Shown: one piece after another, positions 50,545-58,791 of the stretch
Numbering within the stretch: position 1 is the stretch's first letter
How the letters are laid out: each line of letters opens with the position of its first letter
NCBI GenBank assembly: GCA_036873755.1
Contig: JAVTVY010045324.1
Span: forward strand, 124,001 to 188,000
Direction of reading: 5' to 3'
Source of the DNA: Hanleya hanleyi
Taxonomy: Eukaryota > Mollusca > Polyplacophora > Lepidopleurida > Hanleyidae
DNA length: 64,000 bases
Notes under the pieces: model-generated
The model's database searches: none
What the model was told of the DNA's origin: nothing
Seen by the model: only the letters and a program-made list of their open reading frames with translations
Translations under genes and position numbers: made by a program

Positions 50545-50703
50545 GTTGCCCCAAGAACAGCTACAGCGTTGGTAATGTTACTGTATGCACCGCATGTCCG
50601 CGCAACTCGCACACAGACTTCACAAATCATGTATCAAAGGGCCACTGTACGTGTGATCAAGGGTTCCAAGGCGATCTTGCTGGTGACATCACCACCTGTG
50701 AAG
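50545..50703 (+). CDS. GCC2/GCC3-like exon 13
   Basis: Bounded by CCTCAG and GTTAGT, 159 bp, phase 1-1. The frame reads CPKNSYSVGNVTVCTACPRN then SHTDFTNHVSKGHCTCDQGF with six cysteines. It shares the NSHT, C-x-x-C-P and C-x-C-x-x-G-F layout with exon 6 and lacks its basic stretch. Its presence between exons 12 and 14 repeats the EGF/GCC2 alternation. Confidence 0.75.
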
Positions 50704-50824
50704 GTTAGTTTTCTTGTTCTCATTTATCAATGTGACAAATCATCACCTATGAAAGTGTACATTCTAATATTACATTATACGTAGAAAAATCTCGCTGACG
50801 GAAGGAAGGGAAGTATTTATATCT

Positions 50825-51190
50825 ACTGCTTAACCCTATCTGGCCTGGACGATTTAGGGTGAAACGCAGCTTGGGGGGGGGGGGGGCGTAGTGGCGGAAT
50901 GTGCCCCTATATATATTCGTTCTCCCTGAGACTGGAGTGCAGAAATTTCTTCGCAAAAAACTGCACGATAAATTAGTAAATAAAAGCGCAAAAGCGGGAA
51001 TTTTAAAGAAAAGAGACGAAAACATCACATTTCTGGTTCCCCACATGGTCGTCATTTTGAATTTACCCATGATCCTCTGTTCGGGGTTTACTGAGTAGGT
51101 TCAAATCGACCCCAATATAATAAGCTACAAAGTCACGAAGTGGCTGCTCTCAAGTCTTTGTCGTTTTCGGAGATCGGAGCAAAAGAACAA
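50825..51190 (+). repeat. dispersed repeat family R2, copy 3
   Basis: Carries CCCTATCTGGCCTGGACG, ATTTCTTCGCAAAAAACTGC, CATCACATTTCTGGTTCCCC and a run of G at about 50874-50887. It is partly rearranged relative to other copies. Confidence 0.65.
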
Positions 51191-51315
51191 CGAGGGTGGG
51201 GAGCGGGGCATCTTCCTTTTGTTTTGTTTAATTATTGGTTTAAATGAGCAGTGATCTATATTCACAAACATGCTGGTGATTGTAATATTTTCCTGTGAAC
51301 AATTACTATTATCAG

Positions 51316-51438
51316 ATATTGACGAGTGCACAGAAAAACTTCAACGTTGCAGCCACATCTGTGTTAATATACCCGGAAGTGTGTATTGCGCATGTCCTCA
51401 GGGATTTCAACTTCAAGCTGACAAAATTACCTGCATAG
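51316..51438 (+). CDS. EGF exon 14
   Basis: Bounded by ATCAG and GTATGT, 123 bp, phase 1-1. It reads DIDEC...CVNIPGSVYCAC with six cysteines and an intact calcium signature. Confidence 0.88.
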   Translation: MLTSAQKNFNVAATSVLIYPEVCIAHVLRDFNFKLTKLPA

Positions 51439-51699
51439 GTATGTTATTCCACAGACCAATTGGGATCATAGAAAAACAATTACCACAGCCATACATGAAC
51501 CTGGAAACGAGACTGGAAATAACGCTGCCACGTACTGAAAGGATGACATCAGTATTTCAATAAATGAATTCCGTCTCGACTAGTCAAATTGAATTACCAG
51601 TCTAGTTGGAACGGTGAACATAAAGTTTAAATATATCCCCACATAAACCTGAGGTGAACTCAATATGCCTATATGCATCGTTACGCTTTTACCTTCCAG

Positions 51700-51825
51700 A
51701 CCAAGATGAGTGCAGTGTTAACAATGGTGCGTGTGAGCACACGTGTCACAATACCGAAGGCGCTTACCACTGTAGCTGTAGACAAGGGTTCGAACTGAAT
51801 CCATACCAACGCTTCAGATGTCAAG
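51700..51825 (+). CDS. EGF exon 15 (last seen)
   Basis: Bounded by TTCCAG and GTATTC, 126 bp, phase 1-1. It reads DQDEC...CHNTEGAYHCSC with six cysteines. It ends on a donor site, so the gene continues. Further exons would lie beyond the Polinton-type element or beyond the window, if the insertion is in an intron. Confidence 0.86.
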
Positions 51826-51969
51826 GTATTCAAGCTGTATCTATATAAGGGATGGCATTATGCTTAGACTGATCGTCCAGGCATGTCTTTCCAGTAAAAC
51901 AATTATAACCCGGTTCCGTCAGTACCATACGAGACGCTGGTACTGGGCGTATGAACCGTTTTGATAGCT

Positions 51970-52650
51970 TGAATGGATGAATGAATTTTATTCACCAATA
52001 ATATATGGCTATAATAACATCATCATGTAGGCTGACAAAATAATGGCGGGAATAAAGCCCCATGAGGCTTGTTCTATCCCGGTTAGGAATATAAGTATCT
52101 GAATATAGGGAGAATGCGAAAGGTGAATAAAAAAACTTTAAAACTTTGGGCATATAATCTAGGAATTATCAACGTGAAACAGGTAAAACTTCGAGTAAAT
52201 AAGATTTAAGCATAGACCTGAATAGTGATGAAATTTTTATGGTTTTGAGAACTAAGGGTAACTTGTTCCATTCCCGTGACTCCAATTGTATAATACGAAA
52301 GATTAGAGGAATAGAAAGGTCTATATAAATTTACTTCTTGGTTCCTTGTGGGATAGCGTTGTACTTCAGACAGTTTTGTAAAATAGTTACGGAAAAGAAC
52401 CGCCATAGTTTCAGGGTGACACAAAAACTCTTGAACCAGGTTTAAACAGGAATATAAATTCAGATCGGACAGAGGGATGATTTTTAGATGATTGAATAGT
52501 GGTTGAGTATGCTCGCGTTTCTGCGATGGAGTAATAACTCTGAGGACACGCTTCTGGAGCCATATATGTGTTTCCCCAGAGGATGTTACAGTAGGATAGG
52601 TATGGGTATATCATCAGTAGTATACAGCGAGCATTTAAACGCAGTTAAAA
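51970..52650 (-). mobile_element. non-LTR retrotransposon 3' fragment (RT C-terminus)
   Basis: On the minus strand, broken frames read IYPYLSYCNILWGNTY, then LRVITPSQKREHTQPLF, DLNLYSCLNLVQEF, LCHPETMAVLFRNYF and YPTRNQEVNLYRPF. These are consecutive blocks of the region after the reverse transcriptase core in CR1/RTE-like LINEs. At least two frameshifts are present. Homology fades at about 52650, just before the Polinton-type region, so the LINE may mark the pre-insertion DNA. Confidence 0.75.
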
Positions 52651-52777
52651 CCCGGATGTAGAGGTCATAGAGGTCAATGATGAATATTGACCAATCAAAT
52701 GCGTGGATGTAGTTTGACTGCGCATGTGCAGAATTGGTGGTGACGTCATAAGTGTGGATGTGCGCGTGAGGGACTGT

Positions 52778-53300
52778 GGGAGGTGGGACAAGATGGCGGC
52801 CTGTTTTAGTGTTGTGTGGGAGGTGGGACAAGATGGCGGTTGGTTTTATTGTCGTGTGGGAGGTGGGACAAGATGGCGGCCTGTTTTAGTGTGTTGTGTG
52901 GGAGGTGGGACAAGATGGCGGCCTGTTTTAGTGTGTTGTGTGGGAGGTGGGACAAGATGGCGGCCTGTTTTAGTGTGTTTTTGTGTGTGTGTGGGAGGTG
53001 GGACAAGATGGGGGTCAGTTTTAGTGTTGTGTGGGAGGTGGGACAAGATGGCGGTCGGTTTTAGTGTGGTGTGGGAGGTGGGACAAGATGGCGGCCGGTT
53101 TTAGTGTGGTGTGGGAGGTGGGACAAGATGGCGGCCGGTATTTGTGTGGGAGGTGGGCCAAGATGGCGGCCCGTTTTTGTGTGTTGTGTGGGAGGTGGGT
53201 TAAGATGTCGGCGGGTTTTAGTGTCGTGTGGGAGGTGGGACAAGATGGCGGCGGGTTTTATTGTGTGGGAGGTGGGACAAGATGGTGGCCTGTAGAAAAA
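52778..53300 (+). repeat. 13-copy ~40-bp minisatellite with YY1-type motif
   Basis: The unit is GTGTGGGAGGTGGGACAAGA, then TGGCGGCC and TGTTTTAGT. The CAAGATGG core (with variants) occurs near 52789, 52829, 52869, 52911, 52953, 53004, 53044, 53084, 53124, 53160, 53201, 53241 and 53278, mostly 36-42 bp apart. CAAGATGGCGGCC matches the known YY1 consensus. Repetitive frames on both strands are artefacts. Three more copies lie at 56808-56935. It ends just before a TATA box and so may act as an upstream promoter array or be part of the element terminus. Confidence 0.92.
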
Positions 53301-53302
53301 CG

Positions 53303-53310
53303 TATAAAAG
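53303..53310 (+). promoter_or_regulatory. TATA box of PC4-like gene 1
   Basis: TATAAAAG directly follows the minisatellite. The first good ATG is 262 bp downstream, at 53565, leaving a leader of roughly 230 bases with a (CCAG)n stretch near 53420-53440. Confidence 0.7.
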
Positions 53311-53564
53311 GAGTCGATTTTTAGGGTAGGGGTGTATTCAATGCACTACTCTGTGGAGCACTCTGACTTACCTGACCAGCCTGCCTGCCTGTTTCACCTC
53401 TAGTCTGCTTCACCTCTAGCCAGCCAGCCAGCCAGCCAGCCAGTCAGTCATCCAGCCTACTTGTATCAGCTGTGGCCATCCCTATTACTTTTTTCGATTT
53501 TACCAGTGCAAATTCAACAGACTATTACTCCGTAGCAGTTTTTCATCCACCTGAGCCCCTAGTC

Positions 53565-54776
53565 ATGGCGTCATCATCATTTTTAGAGAGGATTGCAAAG
53601 TACCGTGTTCGTCTTATTGATGAGATGCAGCGTGTAGAAGAAATATGTTATATCCTTATGGATGGAAACATACTCCTCCAACAGCGTGTCGACGAAATCA
53701 TGGCTGAGAAAACTTCTTCAGCACAAAACACAGCCCTCATCGATGGTGTACTGCGCTCTAGCCCCTATGCATTTCTAGCCTTCGTGGCGGGGTTGAAGAT
53801 CACGGGAAATGGAGAACTAGCGGATCTACTTGAAGCCGACGTTATACAAGATGAAGATATCTTAGCGATGGATACCACTACCGAACAGCGTACAGCTAGC
53901 AAACGTACACACACTACACCAGAGAGTACTACCCCAGAGAGTACTACACCTGCTAAACGTGGTGGACGATCTAAACGGCCTCGACTAACACCGTTAGAAA
54001 TACCTGAGTCAGTGATTGAGCCAGTAGTACCCCCGCAAGCGCCTGAGAAAAAACAGATGGTGGTAGAACTTCCTATGTCTGTCCAGGAGATTAATAACCT
54101 CATCCAACAGGCCTACCAAGTAGCTCACACCGACATTTGGGAGCTCTCACCTTATTTAACAGTGAGTGTGAAAGATGAGGAAGTGCATTTTAATGCGGCG
54201 GGCTTTCACGACAGACCCGGTAAGCATATTGCCATGACCTTAGACAACTGGCAAAAACTGGAGACCCTTGAATACGCCATCGAAGCGGTGATTCGTGACC
54301 AGGGGAGTGATGAAGCGAAATTTCATGTGGGTGACGACATCTTTGTGAGCTGTGCTTATTTCAATGACCAGCTCCTCGTCCACATCCGTAAATGGCGAAA
54401 ACGGTTAGATACCCAAGAGCTTGTTGCCTGTCCTCAGGGTGTCACTTTGAAATTAACAGCGTGGCGGAAGTTGCAGAGTCTCGCAAGTTCCATTCGTTCA
54501 GCTCTGGTCTACCAAGTGACTCACTATATTTACCTGAAATACATCGACACAGTCCTCCATCTGATCAGACCTCAAATTCCACAGGACACTCGAGTACCTT
54601 CATACGCAATGATCACTGAAGCACTGGAGGCCGTGACGGAGCCGCAAATAGCCCTGGGAGTTGAAGCGGCCTGTCCTCCCAAAATTCCACGTGAGGAGAT
54701 TATCACGTACATTTATGTGCATCAAGGACGGAAAGATGATGATGAATTCAAACAAGTCTTGTTGAAGAATTATTGA
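53565..54776 (+). CDS. nuclear-type protein with two PC4-like units, 403 aa
   Basis: The start is the ATG at 53565; the frame is open 31 codons further upstream, but only from a GTG. Residues 1-50 are predicted helical. Residues 104-130 are Thr/Pro/Ser-rich with a TTPES repeat. KRGGRSKRPR (131-140) is a likely nuclear localisation signal. Two units follow that look like the PC4/p15 single-stranded-DNA-binding fold: about 194-243 (HIAMTLDNWQKLETL) and 250-312 (KFHVGDDIFVSCAYF, LLVHIRKW, GVTLKLTAWRKLQSL). A 90-residue tail ends the protein. Known PC4 proteins bind ssDNA and co-activate transcription. A role in viral transcription or replication is inference. Transcribed toward the minus-strand RING gene. 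Confidence 0.75.
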   Translation: MASSSFLERIAKYRVRLIDEMQRVEEICYILMDGNILLQQRVDEIMAEKTSSAQNTALIDGVLRSSPYAFLAFVAGLKITGNGELADLLEADVIQDEDILAMDTTTEQRTASKRTHTTPESTTPESTTPAKRGGRSKRPRLTPLEIPESVIEPVVPPQAPEKKQMVVELPMSVQEINNLIQQAYQVAHTDIWELSPYLTVSVKDEEVHFNAAGFHDRPGKHIAMTLDNWQKLETLEYAIEAVIRDQGSDEAKFHVGDDIFVSCAYFNDQLLVHIRKWRKRLDTQELVACPQGVTLKLTAWRKLQSLASSIRSALVYQVTHYIYLKYIDTVLHLIRPQIPQDTRVPSYAMITEALEAVTEPQIALGVEAACPPKIPREEIITYIYVHQGRKDDDEFKQVLLKNY

Positions 54777-55214
54777 ACAGAACCAGTGTTGAACAGAACA
54801 TTTTACCATACACATTCATTGAAGTGGCTTGAGAGCGTATAATTGTATTTAAAATTCACAGGTTATTTTTTTACTGTTAATTGTATTAAATGCAGAACTA
54901 TTAAAAATTCAGAGTTTTTTTTACTGTTAATTGTATTTAAAAATTCAATACTCAGATATAATTGTATAAAAATTCAATACCCTTGTGAACACGTTCATTC
55001 TATTTGTGTTAATAAAAAATAGTAGAAAATTAAAAAAAAAAATGCTTGTTAGTGTTCTTTTTTTTAAATTATGCACAAGACCGATATGTCAACCTCACAC
55101 CCAGTCCATTACATCGCCCTTCATGAATGCTTCACTTTGATACCTCACTCCATTCCATCGGTCCATTAGGGGCTTCCCTAGATGCCAAAACGTCTATTTT
55201 CATACCTTTGGGGG
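54777..55214. other. convergent gap, AT-rich 3' region
   Basis: The sequence has repeated TTTTTTACTGTTAATTGTAT blocks (near 54868 and 54915) and ATTCAATAC words. AATAAA at 55011-55016 could be the poly(A) signal of the PC4-like gene. Confidence 0.55.
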
Positions 55215-55475
55215 CCGCGCATGCGCAGAATCACTCTAATTCAACCCCATACTCAGTCCATCACATGCTCCTTCACCTAAGCTTTAATTTGATACCTCTC
55301 TCGACCCACTACCTCCAAATTAAAAAAAGAGTGTATTTATACACTCCTGAAGGAGCTAAAAATTTTTTTTTGCAGGTAGAGGGTCGAGTGAGGTATCAAA
55401 TTGAAGCTTAGGTGAAGGAGCATCTGATGGACTGAGTATGGGGTTGAATTAGGGTGATTGTGCGCATGCAAATAC
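55215..55475. repeat. inverted hairpin related to the giant palindrome's unit
   Basis: GCGCATGCGCAGAATCACTC...GATACCTCTCTCGACCC on the left pairs with GGGTCGAGTGAGGTATC...GGGTGATTGTGCGCATGC on the right, with a ~45-bp AT-rich loop near 55320-55365. Flanks at 55150-55215 and 55480-55545 carry direct copies of GGTCCATTAG, CTTCCCTAGATGCCAAAACG and TCTATTTTCATACCTTTGGG. The stretch GTGAGGTATCAAATTGAAGC closely matches GTGAGATGTCAAATTGAAGC inside the giant palindrome. Confidence 0.85.
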
Positions 55476-55639
55476 CCCATCGGTCCATTAGAGGCTTCCC
55501 TAGATGCCAAAACGTCTATTTTCATACCTTTGGGTACCGCGCATGCGCAGAATGCCGATATTTCAATCTCCTACCCAGTCCATTAGATAGCCCTTCACCT
55601 AACCTTCAATTTGATACCTCACTCGACCCCATTGGTCCA

Positions 55640-55910
55640 TTTTTAAAACAATTTTTTTTTGCTATAGGGTGATAATTTACACCCTTTTTTTTCGCTAATT
55701 TCACTAATTTCAATATTTAGTTGTTAAAAAAACATAGAAAATGAAAAAGATTTTTTTTGCCTTCATTAATCTTTTTTTCCTTGTTTTTAAAATAAAATTT
55801 TTTTTTTGTCTTTCCTGCCTCCCTTCCCCCCCCCCCCCCTCCCCCCTCCCCCTTTTTTTCCCCTTTTTTTCAAAAAAAAAATTTTTTTTTTTTCTTTGGG
55901 GATAAGAATG
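55640..55910. repeat. homopolymer and polypyrimidine tract
   Basis: Runs of T, C (14 C at about 55827-55840) and A surround CCCCCCCTCCCCCTTTTTTT-type sequence. These tracts are error-prone in sequencing, and strongly asymmetric polypurine/polypyrimidine DNA can form triplex structures. No gene is seen. Confidence 0.7.
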
Positions 55911-56011
55911 ATGGAGTCTGATGTTAATTTTTGTGCTTTTGTTGAAGTTCTCTTCCGGGAAAGATGGTTGGCCCTGAAAAGGGCCTTTGAAGTGTTACAC
56001 GACCACACTTA

Positions 56012-56746
56012 TTATGCACGGTAAATCCGTTTAACGGCTCCCACGTGTTTCCGGCATATGGGGCACTTTACTTTGAGATGGTTTTCTCCGGCTTCAAGGC
56101 AATGACATCCATCTCCCGCACAGGTGAGAGTTACCCAACACTCTTGACACACACACAAGTGTCCACACGGGAGTACAGCATATTGGCTTTCTTGATCAGT
56201 GCAGATGCTACATTTGGTTTTTTTGTCCTCTTTACGCAGTTTTTTGGTCAGTTTATTAATCTCTGCACACATATTATTATTGTTGTCTTCCATCGTCTGA
56301 ATCACTGTGTTGAGGCGGGTTATCTCGGCTTCATCCAAAGAGCTTGGTTGTGTTTCCGAAGTGGATGGAGTTTCAGTCGTCGTTATACTTGGCGTTATTG
56401 CAGGTGTACTATTTAACCATGGAAGTGTGTCTTCATCTCCATCAGTAATAGTTTCGTCTTGTTCTTGTAGGGTCTCCATCCTGTTTATTTCTGGGTTTTG
56501 GTCTTGTCTTTCCCGTCGCAATCGGTCATCTTCTTCCGCCATTACCGCTTGCCTGAGTTGTGTCAATTCTTCTGTGCTTTGTATTAACCTGGCCTCGTCT
56601 TCAATAACCCGCTGAAAACTGGTGATGAGGGTTATTCCTCCGTCCTGCTCACTGCTAATGATTTCTCTGTGTTCTGAATCACCATTTCTCGGATCTCTAG
56701 GTGGATGATGAGTAAATAGAGGTGTTCTACTTCTTCTGGAAGTCAT
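56012..56746 (-). CDS. IAP-type RING-finger protein, 244 aa
   Basis: I take the start at 56746 (MTSRRSRTPLF). The frame is open to 56773, but only from a TTG that lies too close to the TATA box at 56783-56790. Residues 1-110 are charged, 111-135 are Thr/Ser/Pro-rich, and 134-176 suggest a coiled coil. The RING is C-terminal: C179, C182, C194, H196, C200, C203, C228, C231, with PCGHLCVCQECW and CPICRKHVG, closely resembling RINGs of inhibitor-of-apoptosis E3 ligases. The loop between C203 and C228 is longer than in IAPs and has three extra cysteines. There is no BIR domain. It is probably a ubiquitin ligase, possibly dimeric; the target is unknown. Confidence 0.8.
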   Translation of the reverse strand: MTSRRSRTPLFTHHPPRDPRNGDSEHREIISSEQDGGITLITSFQRVIEDEARLIQSTEELTQLRQAVMAEEDDRLRRERQDQNPEINRMETLQEQDETITDGDEDTLPWLNSTPAITPSITTTETPSTSETQPSSLDEAEITRLNTVIQTMEDNNNNMCAEINKLTKKLRKEDKKTKCSICTDQESQYAVLPCGHLCVCQECWVTLTCAGDGCHCLEAGENHLKVKCPICRKHVGAVKRIYRA

Positions 56747-56782
56747 GCTTCTATTTTGTAAATAAAATGTCAATTTACAGGC

Positions 56783-56790
56783 TATTTATA
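56783..56790 (-). promoter_or_regulatory. TATA box of the minus-strand RING gene
   Basis: TATAAATA on the minus strand. A start of transcription ~30 bases away would fall at about 56755, which excludes the upstream TTG and supports the ATG at 56746. Confidence 0.7.
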
Positions 56791-56807
56791 GGCAAGTGGG
56801 CTGAAGT

Positions 56808-56935
56808 GGGAGGTGGGACAACATGGCCGTCTGTTTGTGTATATATTGTGGGAGGTGGAACAAGATGGCCGTCTGTTTGTGTGTGTGTGTCTATGTTGTG
56901 GGAGGTGGGACAAGATGGCGGCCTGTGTCAGTCAG
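56808..56935 (+). repeat. three further copies of the YY1-type minisatellite
   Basis: GTGGGAGGTGGGACAACATG, GTGGGAGGTGGAACAAGATG and GTGGGAGGTGGGACAAGATG lie between the two divergent RING genes, directly upstream of the minus-strand TATA box. This is the same unit as at 52778-53300, which links the two promoters. Confidence 0.88.
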
Positions 56936-57366
56936 TGCAAGAATATGTTTTTGCCCGCTGTATAGCGCTGTGTTACCCAAGCCATAAAAATGTCCTATTT
57001 TTTTTCGATAAATCCGTTACCATTTTTAGGGAACTATTTATAAGACTGTAACCCCATAGTCTACACGTATTATTAGCCAGTAAAATTGAATTTTATTTCC
57101 AATATACGTGGTCTTTCACAATTCCGTACACTAATCTTACTATTTAAAATTGCTAAAAATTAATAAATAATCACCTAGTTTAGCGTTAGAGTGCTAATTT
57201 TTTTAAATAATAGACTATGAATGGCCTCACTTCAACTTGCAATAAATTTTATAAGTGCACTGATAGTTCTTGTAAAAATTACAGGCGTTTAAACTTGTCA
57301 AAGAAACACAAATATATTTTGTTGAGCGACACAGCTACAGTGCTGTCGCTCACGTCCGCGTGTTTA
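56936..57366. other. divergent gap, AT-rich
   Basis: No further repeat or convincing gene. An ATG at 57217 opens the frame of the downstream RING gene but lies before its TATA box. Confidence 0.5.
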
Positions 57367-57368
57367 CC

Positions 57369-57377
57369 CTATAAATA
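57369..57377 (+). promoter_or_regulatory. TATA box of the plus-strand RING gene
   Basis: CTATAAATA, 47 bases before the ATG at 57424. This position argues against the upstream ATG at 57217 and against the one at 57394. Confidence 0.7.
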
Positions 57378-57423
57378 CCCATTAATTTTTTTAATGATTC
57401 ACAATTCATCTGATTGCTCAGTC

Positions 57424-58185
57424 ATGGAACTACCCCTGGCTGACAGTATGGATATTGACACATCAGACTTGTTGACCATTGATGCAAATGAAGAACAACA
57501 ACTTTCCGGTACTATGCTTAATTTGGTGCATGATGAGCCCTGGCTACAAGATATTATGAAAGATTTATTTTCTTCTACACTTGAATCCGGGAACGACCCT
57601 GCGCCAAGTACAGACCATTGTCAAGATCGCCCGGAAACACCGCAACTGGATAACTTCATCGCCCTGGCACCCATCTACTCAGACCTATACTCAAGTTTTG
57701 ACTTAGACGAGCTGTTAGAAAAGGGGTTGAAAACCCAACACGACGAACAAGATGGAACCTGTGATACGGAAGAGGCGGTAAAAGATGTAAAAAAAAAAAA
57801 AAAAGATGTGAGAGTGCGTACAGAGAGACGACAGGAGCGGAAAAACCGCAAAGATACCCGGACCCATAGAATAAAACAGCCAAAACAAATACATGACCAG
57901 ATCCATTATGTGTGGAATACCACAACAACAACATTCGGCTGTAATACAGAACGCCAAAGTGACTTGTATATACCTTGCGTGGAATGTAGAAGTCCGTTTT
58001 CGAAATATGCAATTTTTCCTTGCAACCATCAAGCATTGTGCGAAAATTGTATTCACCGCCTCGCTCAAATACCTACGTGTGTCCGACCCAACAAGCCTGT
58101 TATGTGTCAATTGCTGCCTTTGACATGTCCTATTTGCGCTGATAGAAGAACACAGCGTCAACAACAATCCCTCTCAACAATGTAA
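57424..58185 (+). CDS. second RING protein with basic linker, 253 aa
   Basis: The start is set by the TATA box (MELPLADSMDIDTSDLLTID). Residues 1-115 are acidic and rich in D, L and E. Residues 121-152 form a strongly basic stretch with five lysines in a row, a likely nuclear signal. The C-terminus has a RING-like pattern: C185, C188, C200, H202, C206, C209, C235, C238 (IPCVECRSPF, FPCNHQALCENC, CPICADRR), again with a long loop before the last CxxC. It is the same architecture as the minus-strand partner and may be an old paralogue. The lysines come from a run of 15 A at 57789-57803, a possible slippage or sequencing-error point. Confidence 0.72.
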   Translation: MELPLADSMDIDTSDLLTIDANEEQQLSGTMLNLVHDEPWLQDIMKDLFSSTLESGNDPAPSTDHCQDRPETPQLDNFIALAPIYSDLYSSFDLDELLEKGLKTQHDEQDGTCDTEEAVKDVKKKKKDVRVRTERRQERKNRKDTRTHRIKQPKQIHDQIHYVWNTTTTTFGCNTERQSDLYIPCVECRSPFSKYAIFPCNHQALCENCIHRLAQIPTCVRPNKPVMCQLLPLTCPICADRRTQRQQQSLSTM

Positions 58186-58791
58186 TTTATTACATATACC
58201 AACGGGGTTATTTTTAATAACCCCCCCTAAAAATTAAAAACAGATTTCCCCTATCCCTGTGCTATAATAAATTTCAACCCCGTTAATTTATTCGGGTTGA
58301 AATATATTAAAATAAATGTCCGTTATCGTCGGACATATTACCATAAATTTCAACCCCGTTAATTTATTCGGGTTGACATATATTAAAAATAAATGTCCGT
58401 TATTATCGTCGGACATATTACAATAAAAAAATATAGTCCGTTATGCTTCGGGTAATTAATTAAATGGAAGCGAAAAAATTCTGTGTATATATAAGAGATT
58501 AGTTCTTAAAAGAACTTTTTTGATATCGGCCTGGGATTGTATATTTTTTTCGTAATGCATGGCTAATAAAAAAATTAAAAAGGGGACAGGGCTGTAATGC
58601 TTTGAAATTTCATGTGCTAGTTAGAAGTCCTCTTTCGAAGGATAAAGTTGTTCTGAAAAGAACATTTAATATTGTTAACCCTGTTGTTAATCAGGACGTT
58701 CTTAAAAGAACGTTTTATTATTTTTTAACCTGTTTTTATTCAGGTGGAGAGTTTACCTGTATACTCTCCCGTAATGTAGTCCTCTGGCGGC
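58186..58791. terminator. hairpin-rich convergent gap
   Basis: At least nine hairpins in 606 bp. They include GGGGTTATT/AATAACCCC (~58204-58225), TTTCAACCC/GGGTTGAA twice (from ~58270 and ~58352), TGTCCG/CGGACA twice, AGTTCTTAAAAGAACTTTTT (58501-58520), TGTTCTGAAAAGAACA (~58649), ACGTTCTTAAAAGAACGTTT (~58696), ACCTG/CAGGT (~58728) and GGAGAGT/ACTCTCC (~58746-58769). AATAAA-type signals occur in both directions. It probably ends and shields the two opposed transcripts; this is inference. Confidence 0.75.

Noticed and set aside
52724..53324. Overlapping frames of 60-126 codons on both strands
   Set aside because: They are translations of the 40-bp minisatellite, repetitive in all frames.
53472..53564. 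31-codon upstream extension of the PC4-like gene
   Set aside because: It begins with GTG, not ATG, and the next ATG (53565) has a better context.
57217..57423. 69-codon upstream extension of the plus-strand RING gene
   Set aside because: Its ATG lies before a clear TATA box at 57369, so it would not be in the main transcript.
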